From the NCBI RefSeq assembly GCF_030128825.1, contig NZ_CP119127.1:230001-294000 (forward strand): a stretch of 64,000 nucleotides of DNA, given 5' to 3'. Shown in pieces: positions 33,302-44,805 of this stretch (positions are counted from its first letter, which is position 1; each line of letters starts with the position of its first letter). The stretch is from Sphingobium sp. WTD-1 (GTDB lineage: Bacteria > Pseudomonadota > Alphaproteobacteria > Sphingomonadales > Sphingomonadaceae). A program made the position numbers and the translations under genes. A model generated the notes under the pieces. That model saw nothing but the letters and a program-made list of their open reading frames with translations, was not told where the DNA came from and did not search any database.

Positions 33302-34111
33302 ATGGACATGCATTATCTGACGGTCATCCTGCTCGGCATCGTGGAGGGATTGACCGAATTTCTCCCCGTGTCCTCGACCGGCCACCTCATCCTGGCGAGC
33401 GAGTTGCTCGGCTATGATGCGTCGGTCTGGGCGATGTTCAACGTCATGATCCAGCTCGGCGCGATCCTCGCCGTCGTCGTCCTCTACTGGCGCACCTTCT
33501 GGGCGGTGGCCATGGGCCTGCTCCGCCGCGATCCGGTCAGCATCCGCTTCGTGCGCAACCTGCTGGTCGCCTTCATCCCCGCCGTCGTCATTGGCCTTGC
33601 CCTGCACGATTATATCGACACGCTGCTGGGCTCGCCCCGCGTCGTCGCGTGCGCCCTGGTGGTCGGCGGCGTCGCCATCCTGGTGATCGAACGCCTGATC
33701 AAGGAACAGCGCTTCCACGGCATCGCCGACATTCCGCTGGTCCGCGTCATCGGCATCGGCTTCATCCAGTGCCTCGCCATGGTGCCGGGCGTCAGCCGCT
33801 CGGGCGCGACCATCATGGGCGCACTGACCCTGGGCGTCGAGCGCCGCACCGCCGCGGAGTTCAGCTTCTTCCTCGCCATCCCGACCATGCTCGGCGCCTC
33901 GACGCTGGAACTGCTCAAGAAGGGCGACCAGCTCACCAGCGCCCAGGTCGGCTGGGACAGCATCGCGCTCGGCTTCATCGTCTCCTTCATCGTCGCGCTG
34001 CTGGTGATAAAATGGTTCGTCGGCCTGGTGTCGCGCCACGGCTTTGCACCCTTTGCCTGGTATCGAATCATTGCCGGCATCGGCGCGCTGGTCTGGCTCA
34101 GCCTGAGATAA
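33302..34111 (+). CDS. uppP: Undecaprenyl-diphosphatase (UppP/BacA)
   Basis: 269 aa inner-membrane protein that dephosphorylates undecaprenyl diphosphate to recycle the cell-wall lipid carrier. The two active-site stretches are present: GIVEGLTEFLPVSSTGHLIL (E-x3-E and the following Ser/Thr/His) and VPGVSRSGATIMGALTLG. About seven membrane segments. Standalone gene with its own upstream region. Confidence 0.96.
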   Translation: MDMHYLTVILLGIVEGLTEFLPVSSTGHLILASELLGYDASVWAMFNVMIQLGAILAVVVLYWRTFWAVAMGLLRRDPVSIRFVRNLLVAFIPAVVIGLALHDYIDTLLGSPRVVACALVVGGVAILVIERLIKEQRFHGIADIPLVRVIGIGFIQCLAMVPGVSRSGATIMGALTLGVERRTAAEFSFFLAIPTMLGASTLELLKKGDQLTSAQVGWDSIALGFIVSFIVALLVIKWFVGLVSRHGFAPFAWYRIIAGIGALVWLSLR

Positions 34112-34276
34112 GGCCGATACGGACCTAATATTTGAAAGATAATTACAGCGCCGCGACAGTCTTTTCCCAAACTGCCAGATAATAGGTCAACCTAGCTGTC
34201 TTAAATGCCAGAATCCGCGTGACTCCGCGGGTTTTCCTGCTATGCGCACTGCAAACAATCGTTGCAGGGAAATGCC

Positions 34277-35728
34277 ATGGCTGAAAATCCGATGCTGAAG
34301 TTCGTGGGCAAGGAACAGGCCTATCCGGAAAAGCGCGGCGCTGATGCACGCGCCGAGGACTTTCTGGAAATCAGCAAGTCCTTCATTCTGGACAAGGCCG
34401 AGGAACAGGCGTCGCGCTGCTCGCAATGCGGCGTGCCCTATTGCTCGACCCATTGCCCGCTGCACAATCATATCCCCGACTGGCTGCGCCTGACCGCCGA
34501 AGGCCGGTTGCGCGAAGCCTATGAGCTGTCGAATCTGACCAGCACCATGCCGGAGATTTGCGGCCGCATCTGCCCGCAGGACCGTCTGTGCGAGGGCAAT
34601 TGCGTGATCGAATTTTCCGGCCACGGATCGGTCACCATCGGCTCGGTGGAAAAGTTCATCACCGACACCGCCTGGAAGGAAGGCTGGGTCGAACCGCTGG
34701 TCCCCGGCGCCGCGCGCGGCCAGTCGGTCGGCGTCATCGGCGCTGGCCCCGCTGGCCTCACCACCGCCGAATATCTGCGCGTCGCGGGCTATGAAGTGCA
34801 TGTCTATGACCGGCACGACCGTGCCGGCGGCCTGCTGACCTATGGCATCCCCGGCTTCAAGCTGGAAAAGGACGTCGTCATGCGCCGCGTCCAGCGTCTC
34901 AAGGATGGCGGCATCATCTTCCACGAAGGGTTCGAGGTCGGCCGCGACGCCAGCATGGAACAGCTGCGCGCCAAGCATGACGCGATCCTGATCGCCACCG
35001 GCGTCTACAAGGCCCGCGACATCAAGGCGCCGGGCGTCGGTGCGCCGGGCGTGGTCAAGGCGCTCGACTATCTCACCGCCTCCAACAAGGCAGGCTTCGG
35101 CGATGCCGTGCCCGGCCATGAGGATGGCACCCTGCTCGCCACCGGCAAGAATGTCGTCGTGATCGGCGGCGGCGACACCGCGATGGACTGTGTCCGCACC
35201 GCCATCCGCCAGGGCGCCAAGTCGGTGAAGTGCCTCTATCGCCGCGACCGCGACAATATGCCCGGCTCGCAGCGCGAAGTCGCCAATGCCGAGGAGGAAG
35301 GCGTCGAGTTCGTCTGGCTGACCGCCCCGATCGCCTTCGAGGGCACGGAGCATGTCACCGGCGTCAAGGTGACGAAGATGCGCCTGGGTTCGCCCGACGC
35401 ATCGGGCCGCCGCGCGCCAGAACCCGATCCGGGCAGCGAACATACGCTGGAAGCCGATCTGGTCATCAAGGCGCTGGGCTATGATCCCGAAGACCTGCCC
35501 CGCCTGTTCGGCGCCGACGATCTGTCGGTCACCCGCTGGGGCACGCTGCGCGTCGATCACAAGACGATGATGACCAGCATGGACGGCGTCTTCGCCGCCG
35601 GCGACATCGTGCGCGGCGCATCGCTGGTGGTCTGGGCCATCCGCGATGGCCGCGACGTGACCGACCATATGCACAAATATCTCAAGGCCAAGGCCGTCGC
35701 CGCCGCCAGCGAGCGCGTCGCCGCCTGA
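34277..35728 (+). CDS. gltD: Glutamate synthase small subunit (GltD)
   Basis: 483 aa from ATG 34277. N-terminal iron-sulfur cysteines are in CSQCGVPYCSTHCP and CGRICPQDRLCEGNC. FAD site: VGVIGAGPAGLTTAEYLR; NADPH site: VVVIGGGDTAMDCVRTA; and a C-terminal FAD motif GVFAAGDIVRGASLVVWAI. It takes electrons from NADPH and hands them to GltB for reductive glutamate synthesis. The order gltD-gltB is the reverse of the common gltBD. An AT-rich stretch (34115-34200) upstream probably holds the promoter. Confidence 0.96.
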   Translation: MAENPMLKFVGKEQAYPEKRGADARAEDFLEISKSFILDKAEEQASRCSQCGVPYCSTHCPLHNHIPDWLRLTAEGRLREAYELSNLTSTMPEICGRICPQDRLCEGNCVIEFSGHGSVTIGSVEKFITDTAWKEGWVEPLVPGAARGQSVGVIGAGPAGLTTAEYLRVAGYEVHVYDRHDRAGGLLTYGIPGFKLEKDVVMRRVQRLKDGGIIFHEGFEVGRDASMEQLRAKHDAILIATGVYKARDIKAPGVGAPGVVKALDYLTASNKAGFGDAVPGHEDGTLLATGKNVVVIGGGDTAMDCVRTAIRQGAKSVKCLYRRDRDNMPGSQREVANAEEEGVEFVWLTAPIAFEGTEHVTGVKVTKMRLGSPDASGRRAPEPDPGSEHTLEADLVIKALGYDPEDLPRLFGADDLSVTRWGTLRVDHKTMMTSMDGVFAAGDIVRGASLVVWAIRDGRDVTDHMHKYLKAKAVAAASERVAA

Positions 35729-35739
35729 GATCCCCCTTC

Positions 35740-35812
35740 CGTCCGTTCGGTTCGAGCTTGTCCAGAACGCGGCGCCAGATTTCGACAGGCTCGAACCGAA
35801 CGACAGGATTGG
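35740..35812. repeat. Intergenic inverted repeat between gltD and gltB (CCGTTCG family)
   Basis: The left arm TCCGTTCGGTTCGAGC-TTGTC mirrors the right arm GACAGGCTCGAACCGAACGAC. It is related to the element at 23423-23520 by the CCGTTCG/CGAACGG ends and the TTGTC / TTCGACAG inner parts. It separates gltD from gltB and might tune relative expression of the subunits. Confidence 0.7.
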
Positions 35813-35820
35813 ATAGCGAC

Positions 35821-40356
<4,536 letters not shown>

Positions 40357-40872
40357 TTACTGCGGCAAGCCCGCCTCTGCCGGTTCTGCGGGGACCGACG
40401 GGGGCGGCGCCGTCGTCGCCGCGACCGGCATCCAGGCCGGTCTCGGTTCCGCCTCGCCCGCCGCGAATCGCTCGATGCGCGGCGGCAGGCGATCAACCTG
40501 CACCGTCGGCTGTGGCAGCGGCGGGTCACCCAGCGCCGCCGATTCGACCGGCTGGTCCTCTTCCGCCAGATAGTCGCGCACCGCCGGATCGTGCGATTCG
40601 CCAATCATTCCATCGGCATCCAGCCCGGCCATATCGGCCTGCATCCGCCGTTCTTCCAGCGTCGGCCCGCACCCGGTGCAGCTTATGAACGCAGGACCGC
40701 GATCGCCTTCCGACAGAGTCTGCGGAACCGCCATGTCCATGCTGTCCAATTCCGTGTCCACGGCAATCTGCACCGGCTTTTGCGGACTGATGACATAGGC
40801 GCCCAGGCCCAGCCCGGTCACTGCAGCGACCACCAGCACGCCGCCTGAACCCACCCAGAAATGCAACGACAT
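40357..40872 (-). CDS. Single-pass membrane protein, unknown function
   Basis: 171 aa from ATG 40872, with GAGAGGG upstream. One N-terminal membrane helix (VGSGGVLVVAAVTGLGLGAYVI) is followed by a Pro/Glu/Ala-rich soluble tail with one conserved-looking CTGCGPTLEERRMQADMAG segment (CxxC). The stop codon abuts the gltB stop tail to tail. No family recognised; real coding is supported by start context and helix. Confidence 0.65.
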   Translation of the reverse strand: MSLHFWVGSGGVLVVAAVTGLGLGAYVISPQKPVQIAVDTELDSMDMAVPQTLSEGDRGPAFISCTGCGPTLEERRMQADMAGLDADGMIGESHDPAVRDYLAEEDQPVESAALGDPPLPQPTVQVDRLPPRIERFAAGEAEPRPAWMPVAATTAPPPSVPAEPAEAGLPQ

Positions 40873-41012
40873 GGGGCCAGACCCTCTCTGCAACCGACTT
40901 TCTGTCAAACAAAGATAACGTCGATGCCGATCACTGGTTGCATGACCCAAAAGCCTTTGCTAAGGGCCGCCTCCTACCAAGGCACCGGCCCCGCCGGTTT
41001 CCCTGTTGATGT

Positions 41013-41099
41013 GCGGTCGTGGCGGAATTGGTAGACGCGCAACGTTGAGGTCGTTGTGGCCGAAAGGCCGTGGAAGTTCGAGTCTTCTCGACCGCACCA
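41013..41099 (+). tRNA. tRNA-Leu (GAG)
   Basis: 87 nt with encoded CCA. Acceptor GCGGTCG/CGACCGC, D arm GGCGGAATTGGTAGACGC, anticodon stem CAACG/CGTTG with loop TTGAGGT (anticodon GAG), a long variable arm GTGGCCGAAAGGCCGTGG (class II), T arm with TTCGAGT. Discriminator A at 41096. Confidence 0.97.
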
Positions 41100-41235
41100 T
41101 CACTTTCCCAATAGCTGCAGATGATGATGACAGCCCCCTGCGGGCACCACCCATCCTGCCTGCCCGGCCTTGGTTCTCCAGCCGAATTTTCCTATATCCG
41201 ACGCGGGGCACCGCGATGATGTGGGACAGACGACC

Positions 41236-43503
41236 ATGGACAAATCCGCCGAAGACCTGATCCCCGACACGGTGGAAGGCGTATCCAGCTATGACGGCCC
41301 GGCCGGTGGCTGGGGCGCGTTGCGTGCAGTGGCCAAGACGGTCGCCGAACAGATGCGCGCCAGCCCCGACACCCGCGCCCTGCTCCAGATGAACCAGCCC
41401 GACGGCTTCGACTGTCCCGGCTGCGCCTGGCCCGATCCCAAGCACACCTCTTCGTTCGAGTTCTGCGAAAATGGCGCCAAGGCGGTCACCTGGGAAGCGA
41501 CGGTCAAGCGCGTCGATCCCGATTTCTTCGCCCGCCACAGCGTCAGCGAATTGTGGACATGGACCGACCACAAGCTGGAGGACGCCGGCCGCCTGACCGA
41601 GCCGCTGCGCTATGATGCCGCGACCGATCATTTCGTGCCGATCAGCTGGGAAGAGGCCTTTGCCCGCGCCGGCGCCGCGCTCCAGGCGCTCCACCATGCC
41701 GACCAGGCGGAATTCTACTGCTCGGGCCGCGCCTCGAACGAATCCGCCTTCCTCTACCAGCTGTTCGCCCGCGAGTTCGGCACCAATAATTTCCCCGACT
41801 GCTCGAACATGTGTCATGAGGCGACCAGCACCGGCCTCCCCAAGTCGATCGGCATCGGCAAGGGCACGGTGACGCTGGAGGATTTCGACCATGCCGACGC
41901 GATCTTCTGCATCGGCCATAATCCGGGCACCAACCATCCTCGCATGCTGAGCACGCTCGCCGCCGCGTCCAAGCGTGGCGTGCCGATCATCGTCGCCAAC
42001 CCGATGCGCGAACGCGGGCTGGAACGCTTCAAGTCGCCCCAGCATCCCACCGAAATGCTCTCGCCCGGCGCCACCCCGCTCGCGTCCGCCTATCATCAGG
42101 TGCGGATCGGCGGCGACATGGCGATGCTCAAGGGGATGATGAAGGCGCTGCTGGCGATCGAGGCACAGCAGCCCGGCACGCTCGATCACGCCTTCATCGC
42201 CCAGCATACAGAGGGCTTCGACGCCCTGCGCGCCGACATCGAAGCCACTCAATGGCCGTGGATCGAGCGCCTGTCCGGCCTCACCCGCGAAGCGATCGAA
42301 AGCATGACCCATGTCTATGCCAAGGCCGATCGGGTCATCATCTGCTATGGCATGGGCATCACCCAGCATCGCCACGGCACGCAGAATGTGCAGGCGCTGG
42401 CCAACCTGCTGCTGCTGCGCGGCAATTTCGGCAAGCCGGGCGCCGGCATCTGCCCGTTGCGCGGCCATAGCAATGTGCAGGGCGATCGCACCGTTGGCAT
42501 CACCGAACTGCCGACCGAGGCGATGCTGCAACGGCTCGACACAGCCTTTTCCATCCAGTCGCCGCGCAAGCATGGCCATAATGCGGTTGAGGCACTGGCC
42601 GCCATGCACGCTGGCGAATCGAAAGCGCTGATTTCGCTCGGCGGCAATCTCGCCGTCGCCATGCCCGATCCCGACGCCTGCTTCGCCGCCGTGCGCCGAC
42701 TCGACCTGTCGGTCAACATCCTCACCAAGTTCAACCGCACCTGCCTGCTGACCGCGCGCGAGACCCTGGTCCTGCCCTGCCTTGGCCGCACCGAACTGGA
42801 TCTTCAGGCCGCCGGCCCGCAATGGGTGACGGTGGAGGACAGCATGTCGATGGTCCACGCCTCGCGCGGCAAATTGAAGCCCCCCTCGCCCCATGTCCGC
42901 TCCGAACCGGCGATCGTTGCGGGCTTGGCCAGGGCCGCCATGCCCGCCAGCCGCACCGACTGGGACGGCATGGTCGCCGATTATGACCGCATCCGCGACG
43001 GGATCGAGGCGGTCTATCCCGATTTCCGCGACTTCAACATCCGGGTGCGCGAACCGGGCGGTTTCCGCCTGACCATCGGCCCCAGCGACCGGACCTGGAA
43101 CACGCCCAGCGGCAAGGCGCAGTTCATCACCCACCCGGCCGCGCCGGACGAGGGCGCGCTGCCGCTGCTGCTCACCACCATCCGCAGCCATGATCAGTAT
43201 AATACGACCATCTACAGCTATGATGATCGCTATCGCGGCATCCATGGCCGGCGCGACATCATCTTCGCGAACGAGATCGATCTGGCGGAGATGGGCCTGG
43301 CCCATGGCGACAAGGTCGATGTGACGACGCCGGCCGGGCGCGAATTGCGCGGCTTCACCATCGTCATGCACGCCATCGCGCGCGGATCGCTCGCGGCTTA
43401 TTATCCCGAGGCGAACAATCTCGTCCCGCTCGGCGATTATGATCCGGCCAGCGGCACCCCCGCCTACAAATCGATTCCCGTCACGGTGCGCGCCGCCCGA
43501 TGA
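41236..43503 (+). CDS. FdhF/YdeP-family molybdopterin oxidoreductase
   Basis: 755 aa from ATG 41236. Molybdopterin-binding oxidoreductase of the YdeP type: N-terminal cysteines C60, C63 and C77 (GFDCPGCAWPDP ... FCENGAKA), then FCSGRASNESAFLYQ-like YCSGRASNESAFLYQL, SNMCHEATSTGLPKSIGIGKGTV with Cys193-His194 as the likely Mo ligand pair, and IGHNPGTNHPRML. The reaction is unsettled; in E. coli YdeP is linked to acid resistance. The fdhD gene downstream, overlapping by four bases, supplies sulfur to the cofactor, which supports a formate-dehydrogenase-like maturation. Confidence 0.92.
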   Translation: MDKSAEDLIPDTVEGVSSYDGPAGGWGALRAVAKTVAEQMRASPDTRALLQMNQPDGFDCPGCAWPDPKHTSSFEFCENGAKAVTWEATVKRVDPDFFARHSVSELWTWTDHKLEDAGRLTEPLRYDAATDHFVPISWEEAFARAGAALQALHHADQAEFYCSGRASNESAFLYQLFAREFGTNNFPDCSNMCHEATSTGLPKSIGIGKGTVTLEDFDHADAIFCIGHNPGTNHPRMLSTLAAASKRGVPIIVANPMRERGLERFKSPQHPTEMLSPGATPLASAYHQVRIGGDMAMLKGMMKALLAIEAQQPGTLDHAFIAQHTEGFDALRADIEATQWPWIERLSGLTREAIESMTHVYAKADRVIICYGMGITQHRHGTQNVQALANLLLLRGNFGKPGAGICPLRGHSNVQGDRTVGITELPTEAMLQRLDTAFSIQSPRKHGHNAVEALAAMHAGESKALISLGGNLAVAMPDPDACFAAVRRLDLSVNILTKFNRTCLLTARETLVLPCLGRTELDLQAAGPQWVTVEDSMSMVHASRGKLKPPSPHVRSEPAIVAGLARAAMPASRTDWDGMVADYDRIRDGIEAVYPDFRDFNIRVREPGGFRLTIGPSDRTWNTPSGKAQFITHPAAPDEGALPLLLTTIRSHDQYNTTIYSYDDRYRGIHGRRDIIFANEIDLAEMGLAHGDKVDVTTPAGRELRGFTIVMHAIARGSLAAYYPEANNLVPLGDYDPASGTPAYKSIPVTVRAAR

Positions 43504-44351
43504 GCGACGCCGATCGGCCCGTCCGCTTCACCCGGATCACCCCGGATGGCGGCCGCGCGCCCGTCACCCGCGCGGTCGCGGTCGAATGCCCGGTCGCGCT
43601 CGAGTATAATGGCATCGGCTATGCCGTGCTGATGGCGACCCCGGCCGATCTCGACGATCTCGCCACCGGCTTCGCCTTGTCCGAACGGCTGATCGATAGT
43701 GCTGCCGACATCATCGACATCGACATTCACGAAGCGCCCCAGGGCCTGTTGCTGCGTATCCGCCTGATCGCCGACCGCCATGACCGCATCCTCGCCCGCG
43801 TCCGCCACCGCGTCGCCGAATCCGCCTGTGGCCTGTGCGGCATAGAGAATCTGGAACAGGCGCTGCGCCCGCTGCCGCGCGTCACCGCCGTTACCCAGGC
43901 CAGCGACGATGCCCTGTTCCGCGCCCTCGATGCGCTCGACGCCCGTCAGCCGGGCAATCAGCGCACCGGCGCCCTCCACGCCGCCGCCCTCGCCACGTCC
44001 GACGGCACGCTCCGCCTCGCGCGCGAGGATGTCGGCCGCCACAATGCCTTCGACAAGCTGATCGGCGCCATGGCCCGCGCTGGTCTTGGCTGGGATGGCG
44101 GCTTCGCCCTCCTCTCCTCGCGCTGCTCCTATGAACTGGTGGAAAAGGCCGCGCTCGCCGCCTGCCCGCTGCTTGTCACCCTCTCCGCCCCCACCAGCCT
44201 GGCGCTCGATCGCGCCGCCGAATCTGGCCTGCGCCTCATCACCCTCGCCCGGCGCGACGCCATGCTCGAACGGGCGGACGGACCGGCACAGCGCAATTTG
44301 GGCACGACCAAGCAAAACTTGGTTGAGTCAGACACTCTATCTTATAAGTAG
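43500..44351 (+). CDS. fdhD: Formate dehydrogenase accessory sulfurtransferase FdhD
   Basis: 283 aa. Active-site cysteines C110 and C113 in ESACGLCGIENL; other family stretches are PADLDDLATGFALSERLI, THAAALATSDGTLRLAREDVGRHNAFDKLIGA-like (LHAAALATSDG, REDVGRHNAFDKLIG) and SSRCSYELVEKAALA. FdhD transfers sulfur from IscS to the molybdenum cofactor. Start overlaps the stop of the YdeP-like gene (ATGA), so the enzyme and its maturation factor are coupled. Confidence 0.95.
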   Translation: MSDADRPVRFTRITPDGGRAPVTRAVAVECPVALEYNGIGYAVLMATPADLDDLATGFALSERLIDSAADIIDIDIHEAPQGLLLRIRLIADRHDRILARVRHRVAESACGLCGIENLEQALRPLPRVTAVTQASDDALFRALDALDARQPGNQRTGALHAAALATSDGTLRLAREDVGRHNAFDKLIGAMARAGLGWDGGFALLSSRCSYELVEKAALAACPLLVTLSAPTSLALDRAAESGLRLITLARRDAMLERADGPAQRNLGTTKQNLVESDTLSYK

Positions 44352-44494
44352 AGATTGCCTGAAACGGAGCGGACTGGTCCCCGCCCGGATGACGACATCG
44401 GCATCGGACCCGCGGCTTTTGATCGGGATGCAGCTTGCTCCGCGTCACCAACAGCTAAAGCGCACGATGCTCGGGCGACGACGCCAGCTTCGTG

Positions 44495-44588
44495 TTCCCC
44501 CCAACAGAACGGGGAATGAAACGATGTGCCATCCATCTGAAATCTAGGGCCTGACGCCCGCCACGCAGCGCGTCGCCATGCGGCGCGC
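44495..44588 (+). promoter_or_regulatory. Structured leader of the sulfatase cluster with hairpins
   Basis: Within the leader (44352-44805), TTCCCC (44495-44500) pairs with GGGGAA (44511-44516), hiding the ribosome site of a 7-codon ORF. Then GCGCGTCGC-CAT-GCGGCGCGC (44568-44588) forms a 9-bp stem with a 3-nt loop (one G-T pair) before the 52-aa ORF. This layout suggests attenuation or translational control. No known riboswitch family was matched. Confidence 0.4.
44524..44547 (+). CDS. Possible 7-codon leader peptide (MCHPSEI)
   Basis: ATG TGC CAT CCA TCT GAA ATC TAG with GGGGA eight bases upstream, the latter within a hairpin. The second codon is Cys, which would suit sensing of cysteine supply ahead of a sulfur-scavenging operon. 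Translation is unproven. Confidence 0.3.
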   Translation: MCHPSEI

Positions 44589-44638
44589 CTCCATCCGCCC
44601 GTCCTCCGCCGATGCGTCGTGCGGGAAAGGGGGATCAC

Positions 44639-44797
44639 ATGCCCGTGGAAGCTCGCGGCCGACGCGCGTCGCCGCACCCAGCCTATTCCGTGTCGCTGCT
44701 CCAGGCGGCCGCCGCGCTCTACGGCCTGAATGCCGTGCGCGACGATGCCCTGCGTCCGCAGCCCACAAGCAGAACAGACAAGAAATTCAGGGAGTAA
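44639..44797 (+). CDS. Small ORF (52 aa) directly upstream of the TonB receptor gene
   Basis: Begins at ATG 44639 behind an unusually strong ribosome site AAAGGGGG (44626-44633, 5-bp spacing) and ends at 44797, nine bases before the receptor ATG. The receptor's own ribosome site (GGGAG) lies at the ORF's last codons, so the two would be translationally coupled. The peptide is basic at the N-terminus, with SLLQAAAALYGL in the middle; no signal peptide and no known domain. It may be a regulatory leader peptide. Confidence 0.45.
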   Translation: MPVEARGRRASPHPAYSVSLLQAAAALYGLNAVRDDALRPQPTSRTDKKFRE

Positions 44798-44805
44798 GCC
44801 TCTTC

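Noticed and set aside
44352..44805. Known riboswitch (SAM, cobalamin, TPP) before the receptor gene
   Set aside because: I could not find the conserved segments of any of these classes; only hairpins and small ORFs are supported.
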